From Pardosa pseudoannulata (taxonomy: Eukaryota > Arthropoda > Arachnida > Araneae > Lycosidae), in contig CM063508.1 in assembly GCA_032207245.1 (NCBI GenBank), positions 114,522,302 to 114,586,301 of the forward strand: a stretch of 64,000 nucleotides of DNA, read 5' to 3'. Within the stretch, counting starts at the first letter, position 1. Every line of letters begins with the position of its first letter. The position numbers were made by a program, and so were the translations under genes. The notes beneath the pieces were generated by a model. The model was not told the DNA's origin and did no database searches. It saw only the letters and a list, made by a program, of their open reading frames with translations. Below, in pieces: positions 10,734-21,800 of this stretch.

Positions 10734-11377
10734 TTAATACTAGATTTGCGGATGTCGATCATATACCTATTTTTACTGAAGTAAGTCAATTTGACTCATA
10801 CAAGAAAATTGAAAATATTTACAAAGAAAATAGTTCCAAATTAATTTAAATTGTTTATTATCAAAAAAAATTCATGGAAAACACTTTTTACATACAAAAT
10901 CTGTTTTTGAAACACATTTTAAGGAAACATTTCTATTACATTTGGCACAATGGTTTCTACATCTGTTTCTTTTGCATGAATGGTGAACTTGACAATTCTT
11001 CCATGCGTCAGTAGCATGAATTTCTGTCATTGGAATGGATGTGTTCTCGACTTCTTCTCTATATTTACTTCTTAGCTCTTCATCCAATTGGAAAATAAAA
11101 TCTTTTCTTGAAATATTTACTTGAGTCGTCTCTTTATACAGAACTGTTAAACCATTCTATGCGTCAAATTGATTCACAACCGGGAAAATAGATATACCAC
11201 ATTTGATAATGCGAAATGAAGGGGTCTGCGGGGAAGAGGAATGAAAGTTTACATATATTTTATTACTTAACTAAAAACCAACATTTGTGCTTGAAAAGTG
11301 ATATTACAGTTTTATATATATATGGTGGTCAAATTTTTAATGAGTCAAATTGGCTCAGTCCGGAAATCTAGTGTTAA
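10734..11377 (-). mobile_element. piggyBac-derived element
   Basis: TTAA lies at both ends (10734-10737 and 11374-11377). The termini are related: TTAATACTAGATTTGCGGA on the left, and the inverse of TCCGGAAATCTAGTGTTAA on the right. Subterminal TCAATTTGACTCAT and ATGAGTCAAATTGG are also inverted. It carries a Cys-rich transposase tail on the minus strand. A second right end of this family sits at 63592-63595. Confidence 0.7.
10872..11087 (-). pseudogene. piggyBac transposase Cys-rich C-terminus
   Basis: A 71-codon frame ends CAKCNRNVSLKCVSKTDF-VCKKCFP at its stop. A Cys-pair-rich tail ending in CxxCF is the known C-terminal domain of piggyBac transposases, which binds the transposon ends. 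Nine Cys/His are visible in the last 45 residues. The catalytic DDD core is absent. The position, inside a TTAA-bounded element and near one end, supports the call. Confidence 0.65.
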
Positions 11378-11439
11378 AAAACAGCGGATTAACTGTATTT
11401 TAATTCTAGGAAATAAAGATCATGGCTTTTATATTAATT

Positions 11440-12294
11440 TTAACACTTTGTGTGTGGGCACATTTCGCATCATTTTTTATTACAATACTAGCTGCTTCGC
11501 ACCCAGCCTTCGGTCTGGGCTTTAAAATATTTCAATGAAAGGTTTAGAACCACTATTAAAGATAATAAGACGTATTAATAGAAATGCTGAATAAATCTCG
11601 TATGTTTCAGATTGATGACGATTATAACAGTTTATTAATAGCTGAATGTCCAGTAAGTGCTCTGTGTTGCCCGTGAGCAGCAGCATAATAATTCCCAATT
11701 CCAAGACTTTTTTTAATGTAGGAGTCAAATTTCAAAATACTGTGGAGTGTAATATTTATGTACTCTTCTGAATGGGATAACTCATTTTTAAGATTGGATG
11801 TCTTTTAGTTCTAATGTTTTACATACGTAAAAATTAAATTTTAAACAACAAAATCTATGACGATAACTTTTTCTTTAAAAAAGGGCAATCGTGAAATAAA
11901 AACAAATTTGATAGAAAATGGCGAATTTATAATTATTGAAAATAAAAATCCTGCCAAGATATAACAGAAAAAATACTAACTTCTTAAAAAAATTTGAGAA
12001 AGTAAAATAAAGATTTACATATTTTGATGAAGTAAAAAATTTAGCTATTACAAATAAAATGATTTTGATACTGGGATATTTCAAAAAGAAAAAGTTATTG
12101 CGTATGACAAATAGTTGTAACTATAGTCAATAAATGGCAAAACTCATTACATATTTTAATTAATATACTTTTAACTGATTGTAATTGCGGTATTTTAATG
12201 GTGGAAAGAGTTTAAGCATTCAGCAGATTGGGCGAAGTAATGCATCCGAATGTTTTTATGTTTATAAATGCATTTTCTTAATCTCGAATCTTAA

Positions 12295-12363
<69 letters not shown>

Positions 12364-12703
12364 AATATATTATAAAGAAATATATCAAAAGGAAGGTCTT
12401 GAAAAATTCTTCAAAAATATAATAAATCACTAAAAAAATACCAAAATGTGCCGCAGTTCAAATTTTCCAAACAAACAACGGTTTGGCAGGATAGGCGATA
12501 GCTGTTCTGCATTAATGTCAATTCTATTACCAAATATCTGGCGAAAACGACGACAACAATGAAAATATGGTCATTGTTTTTCACTCAAGTTAACTCAAGT
12601 TAAAATGACTGTACTACATAACTAAAACGGTGTTTCTGTTGTCTTTAAAATAATATATAATAATAAAAAATGATGCGAAATGTGCCCACACACAAAGTGT
12701 TAA
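11440..12703. mobile_element. TTAA element with 43-bp perfect inverted ends
   Basis: The left end TTAACACTTTGTGTGTGGGC continues unbroken for 43 bp and is exactly mirrored at 12661-12703. TTAA is at both edges. The ends resemble one end of the family at 44292, 57437, 62640 and 63658 (CACATTTCGCA motif). The interior includes a GCACCCAGCCTTCGGTCTGG hairpin near 11500 and a (TA)n tract at 12298-12355. No transposase is seen. Confidence 0.7.
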
Positions 12704-12887
12704 AATTTTTATTACAATATGATTCAATTAATAGATATCAAATCTTTATATCTGTTATGGTTTGTAATTACAGAGTTTAATTATTATTTAAGATTTATCT
12801 ACTTCTTGGCTAATATCAATGCTTTTCAATACTTTAGTGACAAAACTTAAAATTTTGGTTAAACTAATTATGTAATTACGGTGTTAC

Positions 12888-13196
12888 TTAACCCCTTGAC
12901 AACCAAGTAAAACAGAATCTGATGTGTTTGAACAATACTGTTTATTTCTGGCTCATCTGAACAATTTTGTGAAAGAGAACGTTTTATTTTGAAATTTGCA
13001 TAACTATGCAACATTTAATGATATTTATATATAATACTAATGTACAACAATTAAGTAACAACATAAAATTAGGATTTAATATAATGTTGCAGGACGTTTA
13101 TAAGAGACAGTATTGACGTCTTAGAGACGTTAAAGTCTACTTTGGCACATGAGATGACTGGCGTCTCACAGACGTCATTGTATGCCAAGGGGTTAA
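12888..13196. mobile_element. piggyBac-type MITE (309 bp)
   Basis: TTAACCCCTTGACAACCAA on the left mirrors TTGTATGCCAAGGGGTTAA on the right. The right subterminal region has paired GACGTC motifs (GACGTCTTAGAGACGTT and GGCGTCTCACAGACGTCA). Non-coding. Confidence 0.7.
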
Positions 13197-13346
13197 TAGG
13201 AGTGGTTTTTTGTTTATATAAAATAGGTTTAATATTTAATAATGTAAACCATTTATAACAAAAATAAAACTTTATTAAAAGAAAATTTTAAAACGAATTT
13301 AAGTAAATTCCCGTATCAATAAATAATAAAGTATTTATATTATTAA

Positions 13347-13352
<6 letters not shown>

Positions 13353-13433
<81 letters not shown>
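13353..13433. repeat. (TA)n microsatellite
   Basis: About 80 bp of pure TA abutting interspersed repeat X. Confidence 0.95.
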
Positions 13434-13436
<3 letters not shown>

Positions 13437-13940
13437 ACGGACTTCATGATGGGTGGTTGCAGTGGTTGCAGTTATAGCCCATAAAAATGACACTGTTTTA
13501 ATCAAAGAACTTGTTAATAGAACATTGTGTAGACGGGTTCCCATTTTATTCCATGGGCAGGATATACTGAGGGGTAGCTAACATGAAGTTCTAAGTAAAA
13601 TGTCCTTTACGCCTGGGTTAACATCACAGCCGAAATCTCAGAAAAACTATGTCTCCAATAGCTTTCATCTCCTTTTTGTTCTGGAGTATCCTAAACTGGC
13701 CGTTAGGGCAGTATAAGGTTTTGACTGGTTACACCCTATCCCTGAAGGAGTGAACTGTAGCCCAGTGGTCAATTTAGGTTAAAGGTCAAAAAGGGGAAAG
13801 CAAAGGGTCGCGGGGAATTTTGTCCTTGACTTAAGTTTTGATAACCCCTGAGAATTTCCTCGGGCTTTAATGAGGGCCAACTTTGGGGTTTTATACAAAA
13901 TACCTACATTAGTTTCTAGACCTAGTTTACATTTCCTTAT
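13437..13940 (-). repeat. interspersed repeat X, copy 1
   Basis: This is the inverse-oriented homolog of 47915-48432. Shared blocks include ACCTACATTAGTTTCTAGA, GGGTTTTATACAAAATACC-like text, CATGAAGTTCTAAGTAAAA and the CATGATGGGTGGTT end. Both copies are bordered by TA/TG tracts. No coding capacity; class unknown. Confidence 0.7.
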
Positions 13941-13944
13941 AATA

Positions 13945-13949
<5 letters not shown>

Positions 13950-14030
<81 letters not shown>
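13950..14030. repeat. (TA)n microsatellite
   Basis: A TA tract that served as the target for the Tc1 element beginning at 14031. Confidence 0.9.
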
Positions 14031-14033
<3 letters not shown>

Positions 14034-15205
14034 TGTCTACTAATAAGTATTCGGACACCTGTGATAGAAAAGAAAACTTTATTCAAAATCAATAGTCGGT
14101 AGAGCCTTCACGAGAGGCAATTACAGCGTGAACCCTCCGGGTCATACTTTCCACAAGTCTTTGTATTACAGATAACGGTATTGTCTTCCACTCGGCTTGG
14201 AGTAGACATATAAGTTCCTTCACCGGGTAGTGCACCCCTTAATTCGGCGATCTAACTCGTCCCAGCGGTTTCTCGATATGGTTCAGGTCTGGGCTCTGTA
14301 AAGACCAGTATATTCGATGAACTCCATTGGCACCATACCAAGCCTTGATTAACCTTTAAACATTACAACGGGCATTGTCGTCCTTAAAGTAACAGGGGTC
14401 CAACCCGTAAAACTGCCACAATGTAAGAAGCACATTATCACCCAAAATAGTGCAGTTGGCATCGGCGTTGAGCTTACTATGAATTGGGACCAAAGATCCC
14501 TGTCCATACCAGGAGAAACACCCTCAGACCATAATTCCACCTCCGACGACTATTGGCACAATGCATTCTGGCAGACGCCAGATCCAGACCCTGCTATCCG
14601 AACGGTAAATTGTAAACCTTGATTCGTCGATCCAAAGAACTCATTTCCACTGATCTACGGTCCAATTTCGATGTGCTTTGCACCACATTAACTGAGCAGC
14701 GTGGTTGGACTTTGTAATTAAAGGCTTATGGGCAGCAGCACGACCATGAAAACCAAGCAAATGTGCTTCCTTACGGATGGTGTTCATCGAAACAATACTC
14801 CCGGTTGCCTGTTGAAATTCCTCGCGGATGAGGGCCATCGGTTGGGTGCGGTTCTTCCGAAATTCTCTAGACAGCACTCGTCGGTGTCTATATCACTGTT
14901 TCGTTGGTCGTACGACTCACATTCCGGCAATCACCGCTCACCTTCCACTTCTTAATCACATAGGCCACTGTCGATTTGGGTACTTCAGATCGCTAGATAT
15001 GTCCCTTCAGGATTGGCCATATTTGTGACACCCGATAATTATACCTTTCTCGAAATCAGAGAGCTCGGAACAGCGCGGCATCTTGCATGCGACTAATGCC
15101 GATGGTGTTTCCTACACGATGTATACCGGGGAAAGCCGTGACGTATCTCAGGACCGCAGATATCGTCTTTTTCATAGGTGCCCAAATACATATTAGTAGA
15201 CAGCA
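14031..15205 (-). mobile_element. Tc1-like transposon, dead
   Basis: The termini are TA|CACTGTCTACTAATAAGTAT and the inverse of ATACATATTAGTAGACAGCA|TA (15186-15207). At about 1175 bp it is near full length. It is inserted in a TA microsatellite. The transposase runs on the minus strand and is broken. Confidence 0.9.
14085..15081 (-). pseudogene. Tc1 transposase pseudogene
   Basis: It starts at ATG 15081-15079 with MPRCSELSDFEKGIIIG, a typical Tc1 N-terminus with helix-turn-helix DNA binding. Downstream pieces are KPLITKSNHAAQLMWCKAHR, then NWTVDQWK, a stop, and VLWIDESRF (first catalytic Asp). After these come KDDNARC (second Asp) and SPDLNHIEK (third acidic pair). Stops occur after GQS in the helix-turn-helix region, after DQWK and later, and there are frameshifts. 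All DDE landmarks are recognisable, so the copy decayed by point mutation rather than internal deletion. Confidence 0.9.
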
Positions 15206-15401
15206 TATATATGTGTGTGTGTTTATGTGTTTGTGTGTGTTAAATGGGAAAATATTACATCTAATTATACTTAAAAAATCTAAATTAAAAAATCATGGAT
15301 ATGTTTGTTACAGAATGACTTTTCTTAAATATTTAAAATAAATCTTTTATCTAAAATTATCATTTGGATAGAAAAAATAAATCTATCAAGTTTTAGTTAA
15401 G

Positions 15402-15548
15402 ATAGATTTAGAGGTAGCTGCAGTGAGGAATCTTCTATACACTCTAGTAAATACGACACTCCTGCCTATTTTTCTGTTGTCTCTCACAAAGCAGAGATGA
15501 ACGCCTAAAATTGCAAATCGATTTACCATGAGTATGATTACGTCTTAC
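15402..15548 (+). pseudogene. decayed GMC oxidoreductase exon 1
   Basis: This aligns end to end with gene B exon 1 (41959-42106); I count 108 identical bases over 147. Read in the original frame it gives LVNTTLLPIFLLSLTKQR, against LVNATLLPMLLLSLTKQR in gene B. Lesions: the start ATG is ATA (15402-15404), Trp33 TGG is TGA (15498-15500), and one base is missing near 15519-15521. The upstream acceptor (TTTTAG before 15397) and a donor GT at 15549 are still discernible. It lies between live genes A and B in the same orientation. The simplest reading is a dead tandem GMC paralog; no neighbouring exon 2 relic was found with confidence. Confidence 0.85.
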
Positions 15549-16520
15549 GTAGAATATAATAGGAAAAAATTAGTCAGCTCTAAATGCTGAAAAGATCTTC
15601 ATATTCTGTAATTCTGATAGCAGAAACTTGTACAACATAAATCTTATAATTTTAATGTTTATATTAAAATTTTACTTTTACTAAAAAAAAATAGTTTTAC
15701 TCTAGAGAGTTATAGCCTAATATTTTAGTACGCTAGAGTTAGAAGACCTAGAATTACTACTTGAAGCAGCTTCCGAACAACTGACAACTATCATCTTGCA
15801 GTGGTATTTAAATTTTAAAAATCCAGTTCCAAGCAACAGTGTTCTACTGTATCAGCCGTCATTAGGTCCGTTCATATAAGAAACTTGATTAAAATATTAC
15901 CAATAACTTGTCTAAACCTTTTAATTTCAAAACAAAATATTCTATTAAAAGCTACTATGTTCCCTCGTGGAGTACAAGGCTCTTTCGAAGCGTTTAATTT
16001 CTTTCTATTGCAAAACAAAGACATTTCTGACCTTCTAAGGATAATAGTTCTAGGTGGTACTGCTGGTTTCCAGTACCAAAGAATAGTACCCTAACCTGTC
16101 AGCCATTGTTCGGAAACAAGTTTAAAATGTTGTCCAAACCTATTAATTTCAAAACTCTTGTTTTGAATTTGATTTTATAAACATATAAAAAGTCTAAAAA
16201 CAAACATCTAACTAGTACAGCAAACAATTTTAAGCGAAATAAACTATAAAATATTGAATAATGAATTGGAAAGAATAATGAATAATATCTAGATTTTTTA
16301 GATATATTTATAGATAAAATAATGACAAATATCGGTCAAACTTTGGAGCAGAATACATATCGTTAGGAGAGAAATTTTGTCAATAATCGTCAAATATAAA
16401 AATATAGATTACATAACTTAGGCATATAGGTTTTAGGTTTTGTTTATGAAGAAGCAGAAATTTAAATATTTCTTTACGGAAGCTGCTATGGTATAGTATT
16501 ACCGCTTATAACATATTCCT
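15549..16520. other. no gene seen
   Basis: An AT-rich stretch containing two similar blocks, TTGTCTAAACCTTTTAATTT near 15908 and TTGTCCAAACCTATTAATTT near 16130, so part is duplicated. A weak GMC exon 2-like match near 16045 was judged too poor to call. Confidence 0.5.
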
Positions 16521-16528
16521 TCGAATCC

Positions 16529-16620
16529 TTCATGGCCGAGTGGTTATGGCATCCGACTGCGGTTCGGGAAGTTCCCGGGCAGAGACGCTGAAGATCTTTT
16601 AATTTAATTTAATTTCCGGT
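16529..16620 (+). repeat. tRNA-derived SINE head or tRNA pseudogene
   Basis: CTTCATGGCCGAGTGGTTA carries a good A-box. CTTCA can pair with TGAAG 60 bases on, and CCGA-CTGCGGT-TCGG would form an anticodon arm. The T-arm/B-box is degraded, so this is not a working tRNA. A TTTAATTTAATTTAATTT tail follows, as expected of a SINE. Confidence 0.4.
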
Positions 16621-19600
16621 ACATCTGGAAAGGACTATAATGTTCTTTCAATTACTGGAATGTTTTTCCAGAATATTCTATGTTGGTACAAAAGAGTGAG
16701 TAGCTCAGTTTGAATTAATTTTCTGGTTGTTATCCTTCTGTTGTGTGCTAATTAAATAACTTTGCTTTTCCCTTATTTGTGTGCCTCGTCTGTTTCATTG
16801 ACATCAACGCGACATTATCATTTTCAAAGACTGTTATATATATTAAAAAGAATTCTATACATTAGAAAGACGATTCTCAAATACAAAACTATGTAGATAT
16901 CAAGATGATACATGAAGATTTGTTAAAGATAAAAATTATATTTTAATCCCTTTACATATTCAAATATGTAGCCACATATTATTTTCTTTACTTATTATTT
17001 TTTAAAACCTGTTAGGATTTATCAGGATTATCAGTTTAACAGTGTATTGTGGATATTTTAAATTACTTCCTCAATTCAGTTTAAAAAAGTTTTCTTTAAA
17101 TACAGTATTTTGCCATAATTACTTTGTTTACTATAGAAGTGATTTTCTTTATAAATACTCAAGCAGTTTCATTTTCCTTCCCGTTAATAACAGTGATTAT
17201 TTTGATTCAAGAAAAATTTGAAAATCTAAAGATTGAAACTTTAGCTTTACAATTCGATTGTATTGCATTTTAAAATTATTCTATTTTTGGAATATTTTAG
17301 AATATTGATTTCTGCTTTAAAAAGAATTTTTTAGAAAATATTTTTGTATTTCTAAAGTCACATTCAGGATATAATTTTTTTACTTTTCATATTTCCCAAC
17401 TGTATGAATACTTATTTTATTTTAATTCTTTTTATATATTTCCCATCCTAGTGAACGTAGCATTTGTTTTCATTGAATTGAAATCGGCTTGTAATGGTTT
17501 CGAAGTATCATCTAAAAACTGTTAATTAACAACTCGTAAAGCTTTTAGAAACAAGACCCTAAGTCACGGAACCAGCAAGATGTTATTCAGGCATATTTTA
17601 TCACCCACAGTACGTGGAAATAATTCCAAATTTGCTGAAACTATAGAAAAAAAGCCCTAACAAGGTTGAAAAAGTATGGCGATTGCTTCTGAAAATTCGT
17701 ATCTGTTAATAACTGCCCATCGTGACACGAATTCTGCTGCTCGCCTGCCAAGTTCCGATCTTGCCGCTACCAAACTTCGGAATCAAGTGAAACAGTATTT
17801 TACCGAGATATTTTCTCACAATGGTCAGCACGTGCATACCCAGCTGTGGAATGAATTTCCAAGAAGAATTTAAGTGCAGCTGCTGACTTCGAGTTTTAGT
17901 GGGGACCCATGCGGGGGAGTTACAGATCACGGAGTGGCACGAGTGTAACGGTCAATCCCAGACAGGGATGTACTAGTGAGATATGGGGGCAGGGGCTAAG
18001 CAATAGCATCAACTCTCCTCAAATGAGCCATTTTAATGAGCTCACCTGCACACCCGAAGTGGGTGCAGAAGTGAGAAAATTTCACGAACAAGGGATTGGG
18101 ACAGAGAAAAAAGGGGTGTAGAACAGTGGTGTAGAGGTTTCGAAAGAAAGTTGGGATAGGGGTCGATGTCTTGATTCAAGAGTAGCTGGATATCCAAATC
18201 CCGTGAGCAAGTCAGAGAGCCTGGGCCAGCAATCTATTCTCGAACCCGCATGCTTGGGATTGGTTCGTCAACATAGACGTCCAACAAAATAACGGTCGTT
18301 TCGCCAGTACCAACATCCTTTACGCCCGCACTCCCGCACCGACATCCAGCCTGTTGCCAGCCCCAGCCTGTTCCCCTGTAATTACTGGAGGTAAACAGAT
18401 TTAACATACTCATGATTGTTACTTGGTCCTCAGTTATCAATGGAATATTTGATTAAGAAATAACGTATAAAAAAGAGAAGTTGTAATTATTATTGTATAT
18501 TTATGAATATAAAAGTCAAATAATTACTGGTTATGCCCCATATTAATCAAGTAATGTATTAATTTGTAAATAGTGTACATAATAAATGTTTTACTTCAAA
18601 TAAAAAGTATTATATCTTTACTGTGTTTCACATTTGAGAACGAGCACTGGTGTTTGTGTTGTAAATACATTACAACAAGTATACAGAAGGATTAATAAAA
18701 AATGATTGTATTGAAGTACGCCAGCTTAAAAGCAATTCACTTGGAATGTTTTGCAGTCATTGATTTGATTTAGTAAAAGTCAGACAAAAAATAATTTTTA
18801 TTTAAAAAAAAGGTTTTATTGGAGAAAAATAATTATTCTGTTGGAAAACTTCCATTTGATCATGAATACTAATGTATAGCTTGACTTTTTAACACTAAAA
18901 CACTTTATATCTGCTTGAGATCCTTCATTTGAAATGTTTCTTGCCCCTTAAAGATGTTCAACTGTGAATAGATTAATTTTTAATTCACTATTGAGCACTT
19001 CTGGAATATGTACGACAATGTTTTCCCCGGGTTAAACTTCATGTAATATAAATTGTATTTCCATTAAATGGGAAATATTATTAGTAAATAACTTTAATGC
19101 AATACAGTTGTGACTAGATTATCAATAAATACAAAAGTGGACTAATTCGCATGATCAAAATTCAACTGAAATATTTAAAAGGGCATAATATATTCAGAGC
19201 AGTTAGAATTGCAAAGCAGCTGTAAAATACTTCCTTGTTTGATTACAGCCCGAGATAAGAGCTGCGTTGAACGAGAAAAAAATAATTATTTTTCTTACTT
19301 TTTATAAGAAAATTTTTTTCATTTTAGTTTCACAAATCAGCAAACATTATTTATTTAATTTATGAATTTATGAATCTTATTTATAACAAATGAGAAGTAA
19401 GTCTTTTACTATTTTCAGCAAAAAGTAATAAATCGTTTGAAAAAAAGAATATTAGCAGTTATTTCTTGGAATTTTTGAAGCAAACTTATGAAAAGAGATG
19501 CAATAAGGTATTTAATAATAACACATGTAGTAAATATAAATAGATATCTACAAAGATATGTAATGTACGTTTGTTTAAATTATAAAGCATTATTCAGATC

Positions 19601-20204
19601 ATAAAATGTTTTAAATCCTTTCTTATTTTCATTTTGGATATAATTTTTAAATATTTCTATAATATATAGATATTCTGTTATAATACAAATTCTTTACTCT
19701 TTCTAGTTGAAGTGCATAATTTTACAAAGATATTGCCTATGCAAGAGCATGATGATATTGTCATTATTTTTGAAATGATGTCTAAATTATATTTGGTTTA
19801 TTGTATTAGATATTTCTTTCTTTAAAAATAAGAGCCTATATCTGTATAAAACCTTTTAGGATCTTACTACATATTTAGAAATTGTATTTTAGGTCTATTT
19901 GGTTTATTGAATTAGCTATTATTTGGCTGAATAATATGATCTTATAACTATACAAAGCTTTTTTTTAACTTACAACATATTTATAAAGAGGAGTATTCTA
20001 CATAATGGAATTACCACCGACGAAATGTGAGAGCATGTAGTTTTCGTATTTCACAAGTGCATATCAACAACTTCACGGTGATTCTTAAGAGGAATTCAGC
20101 CTTTTACATCTTTTATTGCTGTTCTCACACATGGATAAATTTACAAAGGATAACTCATGGATAAATTTACAAAAGATTAAGACTCAAATTACATCTGGTC
20201 TAAT
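16621..20204. other. no gene recognised
   Basis: AT-rich except for 17650-18440, which is GC-richer and has short open frames on both strands (17676-17873 + and 18234-18440 -) without recognisable motifs. That island is probably an old transposon of unknown class. Nothing else can be supported. Confidence 0.45.
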
Positions 20205-20264
20205 GATTAATTGTATCTTAAACACTTTATTTCTTAAGAGGAAATAACATTAAATAACTTTAAA

Positions 20265-20335
20265 GAAAAAGTCTGTGATGATCACCATTCCATCTAGAAA
20301 CCAAATCTTCCAGCTATTATGTAAGGAGACAAGAA
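20265..20335 (+). pseudogene. decayed GMC terminal exon
   Basis: GTGATG...ATTCCATCT.GAAAC.CAAAT.TTCC...AT.ATG follows the gene A terminal exon (273-325) almost codon by codon, with a 1-bp loss in the GNTN region and scattered changes. Resemblance continues upstream into intron sequence: TTAATTGTATCTTAA at 20209-20222 resembles TTAATTGTATTTTAA at 201-215. This suggests the same dead paralog as the exon 1 relic at 15402. Only about 70 bp is convincing, so the call is moderate. Confidence 0.55.
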
Positions 20336-20340
20336 TAACT

Positions 20341-21320
20341 CAGTAGTGTTTTATTTAAAACAGTTATTATTTTAATCCACTCGGTGTAACGGCTTGGAGG
20401 CTTCCTGGCATCACATGAGGCTGGTGGTTTAAATCTTGTGTAAATTTTTGTTTCCCTCCTAAAAGGGGAATTGAATTTTCACTTGAAATGAAACCTATGT
20501 CTTGAAAGTGAAATTACCAAGTCTTTACTAAGTCTTAACTAAGTCTGTTATCGAAATCGTTCATTAACATTGTAACATGCATCTTTTCCTCTACGCTTCG
20601 TTAACATAATACACCCTAAGGACTTTGACAAAATAACTATATTAATAAATACATTTTAAGTGTATATCTGAGAATCTATGAAAGCAGATTATATTTTTTT
20701 ATTTATATGGATTATTTAAACAGTTGACTACCCCTTAACATTACATGTGTCAGGCCATGTCTCATTTTTAATTATTACACAATACCACTGTTGTATGTTA
20801 TTTAATGGAACTAATGCCAGTTAATACATAAAAAGGAAGCATAATTAACTGAAAAATAAATTATTTAAAATTTTATAGTATAACAAAAATGCATTAAAAT
20901 CAGAAAACCAAAAAAAAATTAATTGAACGATATCTATCGTTATTATTGTAAAGGTAAAATGCTCCAATTTTACTTTTCGAATTTTACCTTTTTTTTAGTG
21001 TTGCATAAATATGTATTAATAAAGAAAACTGATATCCTCTAAAACTAAAAATACTACGGTATTCAATTAAAAAATTAAACTTTTAGTACCATTTGTTTCT
21101 TCTCGTGTTAAAAACTTTAGGATAGTATTCATGCCATATAAATTTCTTGCAACAATTGCAAAATGATGTCTATCTTTTGGGTGTGTGTGTGTGACATACG
21201 TCGCATGTTTTGTGTTTATTCAATTATATGTTGTTTACTTTTTGTATTGCTACTCCGAACACGTAGCTATAGATTTAAGAACATCACTGAGCACTTACTT
21301 AGCAACCTTATGAAAGACTC
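20341..21320. other. no gene seen
   Basis: AT-rich. A vaguely tRNA-like string at 20382-20440 (GTGTAACGGCTTGGAGG...GGTGGTTTAAATC) may be a worn SINE head. Confidence 0.4.
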
Positions 21321-21800
21321 CAAAGATGGGCAAACTACGGTCCGACGACCAACTTCGGCCCGCCGGAAGGTTTTATCCGGCCCGCGGATAGAATTTTCAG
21401 TTGCCAATCCGAGGCAAAATGAAAGAAATATATATTTACACATTATATATCCATCTCCATTTCTACTTCGTTTAAATATTATATCCCAAATTTATTATCT
21501 CATGTCCAGAAGATCGGCGGTATATTTGCTTCTTATATGTGAACAAGTGTTTTCAACTTTGAACCTTAGAAAGAATAATTTCAGAAGTAGACTGACAGAT
21601 GAGAATTTAGCATCGTTCCTTAAAATCAGTACATCTCACTCCGAACCTCAGTATAAGGAACTTTTAAAAATGAAATCGCAATTTCATTCATCTCATTAAC
21701 GTATTTAAACTGTTAGGTACTTAGAAAAAATTATCTTCGCCCGCCAAATTTGTTTTCTTTTGATTTTTGGCCCGCGACCGAAAAAGTTTGTCCATCCCTG
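21321..21800 (+). mobile_element. hAT element remnant 2
   Basis: The ends CAAAGATGGGCAAACT and the inverse of AGTTTGTCCATCCCTG are paired. GGCCCGC motifs just inside both ends are typical of this hAT type. No clean 8-bp target duplication is seen. It contains the tail of a hAT transposase on the plus strand and is unrelated in detail to the hAT at 4839. Confidence 0.7.
21510..21699 (+). pseudogene. hAT transposase C-terminal fragment 2
   Basis: LLLICEQVFSTLNLRKNNF, RSRLTDENLASFLKISTSH and a final FHSSH match the hAT dimerisation-region pattern (CE-FS-..-K-RSRL-DE-L). The frame runs open from 21163, but its first part lies outside the element and is not coding by any sign. The catalytic core is absent. 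Confidence 0.75.

Noticed and set aside
16038..16075. Possible relic of GMC exon 2: AATAG followed by GGTGGTACTGCTGGT
   Set aside because: Only about 15 of 24 bases match the glycine-motif region and similarity stops at once; too weak to separate from chance, though its position downstream of the exon 1 relic is suggestive.
16529..16600. Functional tRNA gene
   Set aside because: The T-arm lacks a proper GTTCRAN motif and the following AT-rich tail suggests a SINE or pseudogene.
17650..18440. Protein-coding gene in the GC-richer island
   Set aside because: Frames are under 75 codons, no splice-linked continuation was found, and no family motif was recognised.
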